Shown here: positions 29,666 through 37,217 of the stretch, in pieces
Position numbering within the stretch: the first letter of the stretch is position 1
Layout of the letters: the number at the start of each line of letters is the position of its first letter
DNA from: Amnibacterium flavum
GTDB lineage: Bacteria > Actinomycetota > Actinomycetes > Actinomycetales > Microbacteriaceae
Length of the DNA stretch: 64,000 nucleotides
NCBI RefSeq assembly: GCF_003097495.1
Contig: NZ_QEOP01000001.1
Coordinates: 1,550,001-1,614,000 of the forward strand
Reading direction: 5' to 3'
The notes under the pieces: model-generated
Told to the model about the DNA's origin: nothing
Databases searched by the model: none
What the model saw: the letters and a program-made list of their open reading frames with translations, nothing else
Position numbers and translations under genes: made by a program

Positions 29666-31033
29666 CTAATGACCGACCAGGGGAGCTACGATCTTCGCCG
29701 CTATCGACGGGCGGCCAGTCACCCGTTCCTCGACATCGGCGAACGCCGTGGCGGCCAGCCCCGCATTGGCGCCGGTGAAGCGCAGCGGCTCAGGCTCCCA
29801 CCGGGGCGAGGTGTGGCCGACCCACGGCAGCGCGGTCAGAGCGGTGCGTCGCCCGCTCACGAGGTCGGCCATCGTCCGGCCCGCGAGATTGGTCGTCGAC
29901 AGTCCGTCGCCCACGTATCCGCCGGCGAAGCCGACCCCGGTGCGGGGGTTGTACGAGACGGTCGCATGCCAGTCGCGCGGCACCCCGATGGGCCCGCCCC
30001 AGCGGTGGGTGATGCGAGCATCACCGACCGCGGGCATCAGCTCGCGCAGCGTCGTCTCCAGGTGCTCGAACACCTTCGGCACGATGTCGTACCCGTCCCG
30101 GATGGCGCTGCCCCAGTGGTACCGCGCGCCGCGGCCGCCGAACGCGATGCGGTCGTCGGCGGTGCGCTGACCGTAGATCAGCAGATGCCGGTAGTCGCTG
30201 AACGTCTGACCGTGCTCGACGCCGATGGCGTGCCAGACGGATGCCGGGAGCGGTTCGGTCGCGATCATGAGCGAGTAGAGCGGCATGATCCGGCGGCGCG
30301 TGCGCGCCAGAGTTGCGGTGTAGGCCTCGAGGGCGAGCACGACCGAGTCGGCGCGCACGGTGCCCCGCCTCGTCACGACCCGACCGGCCGAGAAATCGAC
30401 GGCCTCCGTCTTCTCGTAGATCGTGACCCCGCGTGCCTCCACCGACCGCGCGAGACCGCGCACGAGCTTCGCGGGATGCAGACGTGCGCACGCCGGATCG
30501 AGGACAACGCCGTGCACCTCGCTCACCCCGAACCCCTCCGGACCCAGCAGACGCAACTCATCGGTTCCGAAGTCCGCGGCCTGCGAGACCTCGGCCTCCG
30601 CCGCTTTCTGCTGGAGCGGCGACCGCGCGAACGCGACCGTGCCGCCCTTCACGAAGTCGCAGTCGATGCCGAGTCGTTCCGCCTCGCGGCCCACCTCGTC
30701 GACGGTGTCGATCATCGCCCGGCGCATCGCGGTGGCGGCGTCGCGTCCGTGCCGGCGCTCGAGAGACGCCGCGCCGGCGGGGAAGAGTGCGGAGCACCAC
30801 CCGCCGTTGCGACCCGACGCACCGAATCCCGCGATCTCCTTCTCGACGATCGCGATGCGCAGCGCGGGGTCGCGCTCGAGCAGGTAGTGCGCGGTCCAGA
30901 GCCCGGTGAGGCCCGCGCCGACGATGCACACGTCGACCTCGACATCGCCGCCGAGCGACGCCCGCGGCACGAGGTCGTCACCCGCGTCCGCGACCTGATC
31001 GAGCCACAGACTCAGCTCGCGATACGCCCTCAC
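29666..31033 (-). CDS. FAD-dependent oxidoreductase, PuuB-like (DAO family)
   Basis: A 455-residue flavoprotein of the D-amino-acid-oxidase fold. The dinucleotide motif VCIVGAGLTGLWTAHYL is near residue 36, the GASGRNGGWCSALFP flavin-contact block follows, and GFAGGYVGDGLSTTNLAG is the second FAD motif. The pattern is that of gamma-glutamylputrescine oxidase (PuuB) and related amine oxidases. The downstream-in-map aminotransferase and the polyamine importer 22 kb away support a role in putrescine or other amine breakdown; the exact substrate is inferred. GTG start at 31033. Confidence 0.9.
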   Translation of the reverse strand: MRAYRELSLWLDQVADAGDDLVPRASLGGDVEVDVCIVGAGLTGLWTAHYLLERDPALRIAIVEKEIAGFGASGRNGGWCSALFPAGAASLERRHGRDAATAMRRAMIDTVDEVGREAERLGIDCDFVKGGTVAFARSPLQQKAAEAEVSQAADFGTDELRLLGPEGFGVSEVHGVVLDPACARLHPAKLVRGLARSVEARGVTIYEKTEAVDFSAGRVVTRRGTVRADSVVLALEAYTATLARTRRRIMPLYSLMIATEPLPASVWHAIGVEHGQTFSDYRHLLIYGQRTADDRIAFGGRGARYHWGSAIRDGYDIVPKVFEHLETTLRELMPAVGDARITHRWGGPIGVPRDWHATVSYNPRTGVGFAGGYVGDGLSTTNLAGRTMADLVSGRRTALTALPWVGHTSPRWEPEPLRFTGANAGLAATAFADVEERVTGRPSIAAKIVAPLVGH

Positions 31034-31041
31034 GCCCGAGT

Positions 31042-31088
31042 TGCCCGCTTCTGGCAGTTCTCGAGCGAGAACACTGCCTGATGCGGGC
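31042..31088. repeat. Nested palindromic element, copy B
   Basis: In the 64-bp gap before the FAD oxidoreductase, GCCCGC (31042-31047) pairs with GCGGGC, enclosing GGCAG/CTGCC and an inner TTCTC-gagc-GAGAA stem. The right half matches the element at 57044-57089 (CACTGCC-n-GA-n-G-n-GGGCAGTTC). It may terminate or attenuate the message between the oxidoreductase and aminotransferase. Confidence 0.65.
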
Positions 31089-31097
31089 AGTTCAGCG

Positions 31098-32525
31098 TCA
31101 CAGCTTGGTCCATGCCTCGGTCAGGACGCTCCGCAGGATGCCCTCGATCTCGTCGAACTCGGGCTCGCCGATGGTGAGCGGGGGAGCGAGCTGGATGACG
31201 GGGTCGCCCCGGTCGTCGGCGCGGCAGTACAGGCCGGCGTCGAAGAGGGCCTTGGACAGGAAGCCGCGGAGCAGACGCTCCGACTCGTCCTCGTCGAACG
31301 TGGTCTTGGTCGCCTTGTCCTTCACGAGCTCGATGCCGTAGAAGTAGCCGTCGCCCCGGACGTCGCCGACGATCGGCAGGTCCTTCAGCTTGGAGAGGGT
31401 CTGCTTGAAGACCGGCCCCTTGGTGCGGACGCGCTCGTTGAGGCCCTCCTCCTCGAAGATGGTCAGGTTCTCGAGCGCGACGGCCGCCGAGACGGGGTGA
31501 CCGCCGAAGGTGTAGCCGTGGTAGAACGACGTCTGGCCGTGCTTGAAGGGCTCGTAGATGCGGTCGCTGATGATGGTCGCGCCGATGGGGGAGTAGCCGC
31601 TCGTCATCGCCTTCGCGCAGGTGATCATGTCGGGCACGTACCCGTAGGTGTCGCAGGCGAACCAGTTGCCGATGCGGCCGAACGCGCAGATGACCTCATC
31701 CGAGACGAGCAGAACGTCGTACTGGTCGCAGATCTCGCGGACCCGCTCGAAGTAGCCCGCGGGCGGCGGGAAGCAGCCGCCGGAGTTCTGCACGGGCTCG
31801 AGGAACACGGCGGCGACGGTGTCGGCGCCCTCGAAGAGGATCATCTCCTCGATCCGGTTCGCCGCCCACAGCCCGAACTCGCGCTCGCGCTCGGGGCCCT
31901 CGGGAGTCGAGGACACGAAGCCCATCTCCTCGGATCGGTAGTAATTGGTGTTCGGGACGCGGAAGCCACCCGGGGTGACCGGCTCGAACATCGCCTTCAT
32001 CGCCGGGATCCCGGTGATCGCGAGTGCACCCTGAGGCGTGCCGTGATAGGCGACCGCACGCGAGATGACCTTGTGCTTGGTGGGCTTGCCCTGCAGCTTC
32101 CAGTAGTACTTCGCCAGCTTGAACGCGGTCTCGACCGCCTCGCCGCCGCCGGTCGAGAAGAAGACCCGGTTGAGGTCGGCGGGAGCCATGTCCGCCAGCC
32201 GATCGGCGAGCTCGATCGCGGCGGGATGCGCGTAGGACCAGATGGGGAAGAACGCGAGCTGCTCCGCCTGTCGTGCCGCGACCTCGGCGAGTCGACGACG
32301 TCCGTGTCCGGCATTGACGACGAACAGCCCCGAGAGGCCGTCGAAGTACTTCTTGCCCTTGGAATCCCAGATGTGGTGGCCCTCGCCCTTGACGATGACC
32401 GGGACCCCGCCGCCGTCCTCCATGACGGACTGGCGCGAGAAGTGCATCCAGAGGTGGTCCTTGGCCTTCTGCTGAAGGTCGAGATCGCTCTGCGACTGCG
32501 AGACGGGCTGTTCGGTGGTGGTCAT
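31098..32525 (-). CDS. Class III aminotransferase, putrescine/GABA type
   Basis: A 475-residue pyridoxal-phosphate aminotransferase. The PLP lysine is in CAKAMTSGYSPIGA, the Asp-containing strand is VSDEVICAFGRIGNWF, and HGYTFGGHPVSAAVALENL is characteristic of the SpuC-like group that transfers the amino group of putrescine, spermidine or GABA to pyruvate. Pyruvate use would link it to alanine and to the alanine dehydrogenase encoded at 51532. The ATG overlaps the stop of the Lrp regulator (ATGA), so regulator and enzyme are co-translated. Substrate choice is inference. Confidence 0.92.
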   Translation of the reverse strand: MTTTEQPVSQSQSDLDLQQKAKDHLWMHFSRQSVMEDGGGVPVIVKGEGHHIWDSKGKKYFDGLSGLFVVNAGHGRRRLAEVAARQAEQLAFFPIWSYAHPAAIELADRLADMAPADLNRVFFSTGGGEAVETAFKLAKYYWKLQGKPTKHKVISRAVAYHGTPQGALAITGIPAMKAMFEPVTPGGFRVPNTNYYRSEEMGFVSSTPEGPEREREFGLWAANRIEEMILFEGADTVAAVFLEPVQNSGGCFPPPAGYFERVREICDQYDVLLVSDEVICAFGRIGNWFACDTYGYVPDMITCAKAMTSGYSPIGATIISDRIYEPFKHGQTSFYHGYTFGGHPVSAAVALENLTIFEEEGLNERVRTKGPVFKQTLSKLKDLPIVGDVRGDGYFYGIELVKDKATKTTFDEDESERLLRGFLSKALFDAGLYCRADDRGDPVIQLAPPLTIGEPEFDEIEGILRSVLTEAWTKL

Positions 32526-33007
32526 CGTGTTCCCCAGTTGTAGTGCTGCTTCTGCAGCTTCAGATAGACGAAGGTCTCGGTCGAGGTGACGCCGTCGAGC
32601 GTGCGCACCCGCGAGTTGAGAAGCGAGATGAGCTCGTCGTCGTCCTCGCAGACGATCTCGGCGAGGATGTCGAAGTTGCCGGCGGTCAGCACGACGTAGT
32701 CGACCTCGTCGAGGGCGGCGATCTGCTCGGCCACGACGCGGGTGTCCCCGCTGCACCGGATGCCGATCATCGCCTGGCGGAAGAAGCCGAGCTGCATCGG
32801 GTCGGTCACGGCGACGATCTGCATGACGCCCGACTCGGTGAGCTTCTGGACGCGCTGACGTACCGCGGCCTCGCTCAGGCCCACCGCCTTGCCGATGTCG
32901 GCGTAGGAGCGCCGTCCGTCGAGCTGGAGCTGCTCGATGATGCCCTTGGACACCGCGTCGAGGGTGACCTGTCGCGTGCCTGCAGAGCTGCTCCTCGATT
33001 CGGCCAT
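32522..33007 (-). CDS. Lrp/AsnC family transcriptional regulator
   Basis: A 161-residue leucine-responsive-type regulator: N-terminal helix-turn-helix (DGRRSYADIGKAVGLSEAAV, about residues 30-49) and C-terminal ligand-binding RAM domain. It is the first gene of an operon with the aminotransferase and probably controls it and its own synthesis in response to an amino acid or amine. A CAGAAT box lies 6 nt before the ATG, and palindromes lie just upstream. Confidence 0.94.
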   Translation of the reverse strand: MAESRSSSAGTRQVTLDAVSKGIIEQLQLDGRRSYADIGKAVGLSEAAVRQRVQKLTESGVMQIVAVTDPMQLGFFRQAMIGIRCSGDTRVVAEQIAALDEVDYVVLTAGNFDILAEIVCEDDDELISLLNSRVRTLDGVTSTETFVYLKLQKQHYNWGTR

Positions 33008-33013
33008 GGCCCG

Positions 33014-33019
33014 ATTCTG
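33014..33019 (-). promoter_or_regulatory. Leaderless -10 candidate (CAGAAT) for the Lrp gene
   Basis: On the minus strand CAGAAT ends 6 nt before the ATG at 33007. Confidence 0.45.
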
Positions 33020-33065
33020 GCAGCCGATATCGACTCGGGCAAGCGAATCCGTACCTCACGGCGGC

Positions 33066-33089
33066 AAATCCTGCGGAATCCGTCATTCC
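33066..33089. promoter_or_regulatory. Candidate Lrp-family operator
   Basis: AAATCCTGCGGAATCC runs into the perfect inverted repeat GGAAT-ccgtc-ATTCC about 60-80 bp upstream of the Lrp start. A related AATCCGCGG inverted repeat lies between ald and the polyamine transporter (52686-52719). Confidence 0.35.
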
Positions 33090-33206
33090 GGGGTGTCGCG
33101 ATAGATCCGCGACCCGAGCTGCTCCGAGCGGGCCGTCGGGGGGCTGCGAGGGAGCCCGCCCGCGCGGCTCGGCGAGCAGGGCCTCTCGATCCGCGGTCTC
33201 GAGGAT

Positions 33207-33212
33207 TACACT
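33207..33212 (+). promoter_or_regulatory. Candidate -10 (TACACT) of the FHA-kinase cluster
   Basis: TACACT lies about 150 bp before the first gene of the cluster. The -35 region is not convincing. Confidence 0.3.
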
Positions 33213-33361
33213 CGCATCAAGCACGTGATGAGTGGCACCGGCGCATGATCGGCCGGCACTCGTCACGCGGAATGCAAGAGGGGCGGCCTCGATCGAGGTC
33301 AGCTGCTGTGCAGGGGTCTGGGTTCCCTGACACCTGATCGTGCGGGGGGAGTCATGTCGAC

Positions 33362-34726
33362 GTGACCCCGGGCCACGCCTTCTACTCACCGATCGCCTCC
33401 GATGTCGGCGGCTCCCTCAACTGGATCTTCTTCGCCGCCGGGCCGGTGCTCGCGGGCTTCGAGACCGTGACGCCGCTCGAGACCGTCACCGCTCTCTGGC
33501 GCCTCGCCTCCGAACCCGATGCGAGTGTCGAGTCGGTCGTGGCGTCCATTCCGACGCGGGGTCCCGACGCGGTCGAGTCCTTCGTCGTGGCCGTCGTCGA
33601 CGAACGGGTCACGATCGTGACCCGCGGCTCCGGCAGCGTCGACGTGGTGACGGCGGCGGGTCAGCGCCGAATCGACTCCCGGCAGATGCAGCCGTGGTAC
33701 CTCGCCGAGTTCGACGGCGTGATCGGACTCTCCCTCGGTTCCGATGCGAGATCCGTCGGAGTCGTCTCCGCACCCGCCTCGGGTGATCTGCCGGTGCTCA
33801 GCGGGCTCGTGCGCGCGCCGTGGCTCGCCTGGGCGGCGGGTTCCGCCGGTCCAGGGCGCGACGACCGGAGCGCGCTACCGGCCGAGTCGAACCGCGACGA
33901 TTCGAGTCCGATGGATTCGCGGATCCCCGCACACCAGCCCTCGGCCCCGATCACCGGCTCGATCCCGGTGCAGAACCTCGCCGTCTCGCCCGGACCGTAC
34001 CGTTCGCCGATCACGACGCCGATCCCCGTCATCCCTGCCGCCGGCGGCACGGCCGAGCCTCCTGCGGCCTCCGACGGGCGGCGCGCGGGACCGGCCCGAA
34101 CGGCGCCGACGAGCCGGGTCGATCCGGATACCCGGGAGGGCGCCTCGGAGCCCGCCGATCTCGACGACACGATCCGTGGCCTCGGAACCGGCCGCTGGTC
34201 GCTGGTGGAGGAGGCGGAGCGCGCGGCTCAGCTCGCGTCGGCCGGCAGTCCCGAGGGCGACATCGGAGACACGATCGTTACCGAGCGGCAGCGTCACCGC
34301 GCCGACGTCCCCTCGGTCACCGCGTGGTCGCCGGGAAGGATCGATCTCGACCCCCGCTTCGCGCCCGGCGCCGCCCAGCGTGTCGGCCACTACTGCTTCC
34401 GCATTGGCGACGGCCCGGTCTACCGCCTCGACACACCCGTCTACATCGGACGCAAACCGAGCAGCCCGCGCATCGTCACGGGCACGATCCCGCGGCTGCT
34501 CAAGGTGGTCTCCCCGTCGATGGAGGTGAGCGGAACCCACGTCGAGCTGCGCCAGGAGGGAATGACGGTCGTCGTCACCGATATGCGTTCGACGAACGGA
34601 ACATTCGTCTCGCAGCCGGGCTCCGCGCACGTAAAATTGCGGCAGGGGGAGTCGCTCGTCGTGACGCCGGGAACACTGGTGGACATCGGCGACGGCAACG
34701 TGATAGAGATACTTCCCATCCGCTGA
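33362..34726 (+). CDS. FHA domain protein with novel N-terminal domain
   Basis: A 454-residue cytoplasmic protein. Residues 1-150 form a compact domain I do not recognise (LNWIFFAAGPVLAGFETVTP at its start). A Pro/Ala/Arg-rich, probably disordered linker follows to about residue 335, and a C-terminal forkhead-associated domain ends the protein. The FHA phosphothreonine-binding residues are present: Arg in IGRK, Ser and His in SGTHVEL, and NGT in STNGTFV. It opens a nine-gene cluster with a phosphatase and kinase, so it is likely a phospho-reader of that kinase. GTG start at 33362; an ATG at 33354 runs into a stop. Confidence 0.88.
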   Translation: MTPGHAFYSPIASDVGGSLNWIFFAAGPVLAGFETVTPLETVTALWRLASEPDASVESVVASIPTRGPDAVESFVVAVVDERVTIVTRGSGSVDVVTAAGQRRIDSRQMQPWYLAEFDGVIGLSLGSDARSVGVVSAPASGDLPVLSGLVRAPWLAWAAGSAGPGRDDRSALPAESNRDDSSPMDSRIPAHQPSAPITGSIPVQNLAVSPGPYRSPITTPIPVIPAAGGTAEPPAASDGRRAGPARTAPTSRVDPDTREGASEPADLDDTIRGLGTGRWSLVEEAERAAQLASAGSPEGDIGDTIVTERQRHRADVPSVTAWSPGRIDLDPRFAPGAAQRVGHYCFRIGDGPVYRLDTPVYIGRKPSSPRIVTGTIPRLLKVVSPSMEVSGTHVELRQEGMTVVVTDMRSTNGTFVSQPGSAHVKLRQGESLVVTPGTLVDIGDGNVIEILPIR

Positions 34727-34790
34727 TCGGATCGGCTCTCCCACCGTCTGCATGGTCGCCTTCGGCCGTGTGCCAAGAGTCAGGATTCGT

Positions 34791-35630
34791 GTGACACAGA
34801 TCGGCCGCAGCAACCCGGGGTATTCGATCACCGTGCCGCGGAGACCCGACGTGGAGATCACTCTGTCGTGGTCCGCCGTCACCGATGTGGGTCGCAAACG
34901 GGCGGTCAACGAGGACAGCTTCGTCGCGCAGAGTCCGCTTTTCGCTGTCGCCGACGGCATGGGCGGGCACTCGGCGGGCGACCTCGCCAGCACCGCGGTC
35001 GTCACCCGGCTCGCCGAGGTCATCGAGGCCGATTTCATCGATCCCGATGTCGTCGAGCATGCGCTCGGGGTGGCGGCGCAGGACATCGACCGCGTATCGG
35101 GGCAGAGCGCGCTCGGCACCGGCACCACGGTGACCGGTGCAGCGCTGACCCTCGTCGGGTCGGACCCCTACTGGGCCGTTTTCAACATCGGCGACTCGCG
35201 CGTCTACCAGTTGCGCGGACGCACCTTCGAGCAGGTCACGGTCGATCACTCCGTCGTGCAGGAGCTCGTCGACTCGGGTGCGATCACCAAGGAGCAGGCG
35301 GAGCACCACCCCGACAGCAATGTGATCACGCGGGCCATCGGCTTCAACGACGTGCCCGCCCCCGATCTGTGGATGATCCCCGTGACGGAGGGGCTGCGTC
35401 TCATGATCTGCTCCGACGGGCTCACGAAGGAGCTCAACGACGACGACCTGCGCCGTCACATGGTGGCGGGCAAGCCCTCGAAGCAGACCGCCCGTGACCT
35501 CGTCGACGCCGCCCTGATCCGCGGCGGACGCGACAACGTCACGGTGCTGATCGTCGACGTCGTGTCGACGACGGGGGACTTCGACCTCGACCAGACCGTG
35601 CCGCGACGGGGAACCGGCCGCCACTCCTGA
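34791..35630 (+). CDS. PP2C family Ser/Thr protein phosphatase
   Basis: A 279-residue metal-dependent protein phosphatase (PppA/PstP/Stp type). Metal-binding motifs are in VNEDSF, FAVADGMGGHSAGD, SDGLTKELNDD and the late GGRDNVTVLIVD. It has no membrane segment, unlike mycobacterial PstP. It should dephosphorylate the kinase encoded next and its targets. The GTG at 34791, preceded by AGGA, is favoured over an in-frame start at 34752 that would add 13 residues. Confidence 0.93.
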   Translation: MTQIGRSNPGYSITVPRRPDVEITLSWSAVTDVGRKRAVNEDSFVAQSPLFAVADGMGGHSAGDLASTAVVTRLAEVIEADFIDPDVVEHALGVAAQDIDRVSGQSALGTGTTVTGAALTLVGSDPYWAVFNIGDSRVYQLRGRTFEQVTVDHSVVQELVDSGAITKEQAEHHPDSNVITRAIGFNDVPAPDLWMIPVTEGLRLMICSDGLTKELNDDDLRRHMVAGKPSKQTARDLVDAALIRGGRDNVTVLIVDVVSTTGDFDLDQTVPRRGTGRHS

Positions 35631-35716
35631 GTACCGGTCCGTCTGCCCCCGCTCTGGGGGTGAACCGGATTTGTCCCCCGACCCCCTCATTCCGGGGTAT
35701 GCGGGCACCCCTCGCC

Positions 35717-35722
35717 TAGAAT
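35717..35722 (+). promoter_or_regulatory. Candidate -10 (TAGAAT) upstream of the kinase
   Basis: In the 172-bp gap between phosphatase and kinase, TAGAAT lies about 80 bp before the kinase start. The -35 is poor. It may give a second transcription start for the downstream seven genes. Confidence 0.35.
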
Positions 35723-35802
35723 TGGCAGTTCCAGCACCCGCCGGTGTTACCCGCCCGGCACGCACAGGAACCGCTCACTTCTGCAGCCTCGGGGGGATGA
35801 CC

Positions 35803-37215
35803 ATGGCGCGACGCCTTCCGTCAACGCCTCCCGCGCTGCCCGGTTTCAGCTACGTCCGAGCCCTCGGATCCGGCGGTTTCGCCGACGTCTTCCTCTACGA
35901 GCAGAACATGCCACGCCGCCAGGTCGCGGTCAAGGTGATGCTCTCCGAGGTCGTCAACGAGCAGGTCCGGCAGATGTTCCAGGCCGAGGCCAACCTCATG
36001 GCGCAGCTGTCGACGCACCCCTCGATCCTCACCGTCTACCAGGCGAGCGTGTCCGCCGACGGCAGGCCCTACCTCGTCATGGAGCTGTGCTCCGCCGGGC
36101 TCAGCGAGCGGTACCGGCGCGAGCCCGTCCCCGTCGCCGAGGTGCTGCGGATCGCGATCAAGATCGCCAGTGCCGTCGAGACGGCGCACCGCGCCGGCGT
36201 CCTGCATCGCGACATCAAGCCGTCCAACATCCTCACGACGGCGTACGGCCACCCGGTGCTCTCCGACTTCGGCATCGCCGCGACCCTGTCCGAGTCCGAG
36301 CGCACCGAGTCGATCGGGCTGTCGATCCCGTGGTCGGCGCCCGAGGTCCTCATGGACGAGACGGCGGGGACCGTGGCGAGCGAGGTCTGGTCGGTCGCCG
36401 CGACGATCTACAGCCTGCTCGCCGGCCGCTCGCCGTTCGAGATCCCGGGCGGGGAGAACAAGTCCGTCGATCTGATCTCGCGCATCAACCGCGCCAGACC
36501 GCAGCCGATCGGCCGGCCCGACGTGCCGCCGAGGCTCGAGTCGATCCTCCAGCGGGCGATGTCGAAGAAGCCCGAGCAGAGGCCCGCGAGCGTGCTCGAG
36601 CTGATCCGCGAGCTCCAGTCGGTCGAGACCGAGCTGGGGGTACCGCAGACCCAGATCGAGGTCGCCATGGACGACTGGGCGCTCGCGACCGTCGCCGACC
36701 TCGAGGACCGCACCCGGGTGCGGGGCATCCCGTCGCCCAAGGGCGCGCCCGAACGCCGGCGTCGCCGGGGCCGGCTCGCGGAGACCACCGGTGACTACCG
36801 ACCGGTCGGCACGCTGCAGAGGCCGCAGAGCGGATCGCTCGAGCGCAGCCTCGCCCGGTCGCAGCCCGGCGGGCGAACCACCTGGCTCGCCTGGACTCTC
36901 GTCGCCGCCTCCGTGCTGGTCATCGCACTCGGTGCCACCGCCGCCTTCGTGCTCTTCCGCGCCGCGTCCGGAGACATCCCGACGGTCGACACCATTCAGG
37001 CCGAGGTCTCGGGGCGCTCGGTCGACTTCAGCTGGGACGACGTCGGAGCGAACGGCGACAGCTACCGCATCACCACCAGCGACGGCGGCTCGAGCGTGCA
37101 GAAGGGCACCACCTTCACCGTCGACAGCAACGGCCGCCAGGTCTGCATCACCGTGACAGTGCTCCGCGACGGCCGGCCGGGCGACGTCAGCCCTGAGAAG
37201 TGCGCGGGAAGCTGA
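35803..37215 (+). CDS. Membrane-anchored Ser/Thr protein kinase
   Basis: A 470-residue eukaryotic-like kinase with all key motifs: GSGGFADVF glycine loop, VAVKV lysine, VLHRDIKPSN catalytic loop, SDFGIA metal motif and SAPE. A basic juxtamembrane linker leads to one membrane helix (about residues 360-385), and a ~75-residue outer domain follows. That domain looks like a single FN3/Ig sandwich, not the PASTA repeats of PknB. The outer domain may sense the giant Ig/FN3 protein encoded 2 bp downstream (inference). The ATG at 35803 has GGGGGG at proper spacing; an ATG at 35797 is the alternative. Confidence 0.95.
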   Translation: MARRLPSTPPALPGFSYVRALGSGGFADVFLYEQNMPRRQVAVKVMLSEVVNEQVRQMFQAEANLMAQLSTHPSILTVYQASVSADGRPYLVMELCSAGLSERYRREPVPVAEVLRIAIKIASAVETAHRAGVLHRDIKPSNILTTAYGHPVLSDFGIAATLSESERTESIGLSIPWSAPEVLMDETAGTVASEVWSVAATIYSLLAGRSPFEIPGGENKSVDLISRINRARPQPIGRPDVPPRLESILQRAMSKKPEQRPASVLELIRELQSVETELGVPQTQIEVAMDDWALATVADLEDRTRVRGIPSPKGAPERRRRRGRLAETTGDYRPVGTLQRPQSGSLERSLARSQPGGRTTWLAWTLVAASVLVIALGATAAFVLFRAASGDIPTVDTIQAEVSGRSVDFSWDDVGANGDSYRITTSDGGSSVQKGTTFTVDSNGRQVCITVTVLRDGRPGDVSPEKCAGS

Positions 37216-37217
37216 CG

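Larger units (their letters stand above)
33008..33361. other. Divergent intergenic region between Lrp and FHA genes
   Basis: This 354-bp gap carries the leaderless Lrp promoter at its left end. It also holds the palindrome GGAAT-ccgtc-ATTCC (33075-33089), overlapping AAATCCTGCGGAATCC, and a TACACT -10 candidate (33207-33212) facing the FHA-led cluster. GGGGGAGTC before 33362 can serve as ribosome binding site. No gene is supported in it. Confidence 0.6.

Noticed and set aside
35631-35802. A possible small WXG100 gene in the gaps of the cluster (also checked 48762-48853 and 43173-43235)
   Set aside because: The gaps are too short for a ~100-residue protein and no WxG-containing frame is visible.
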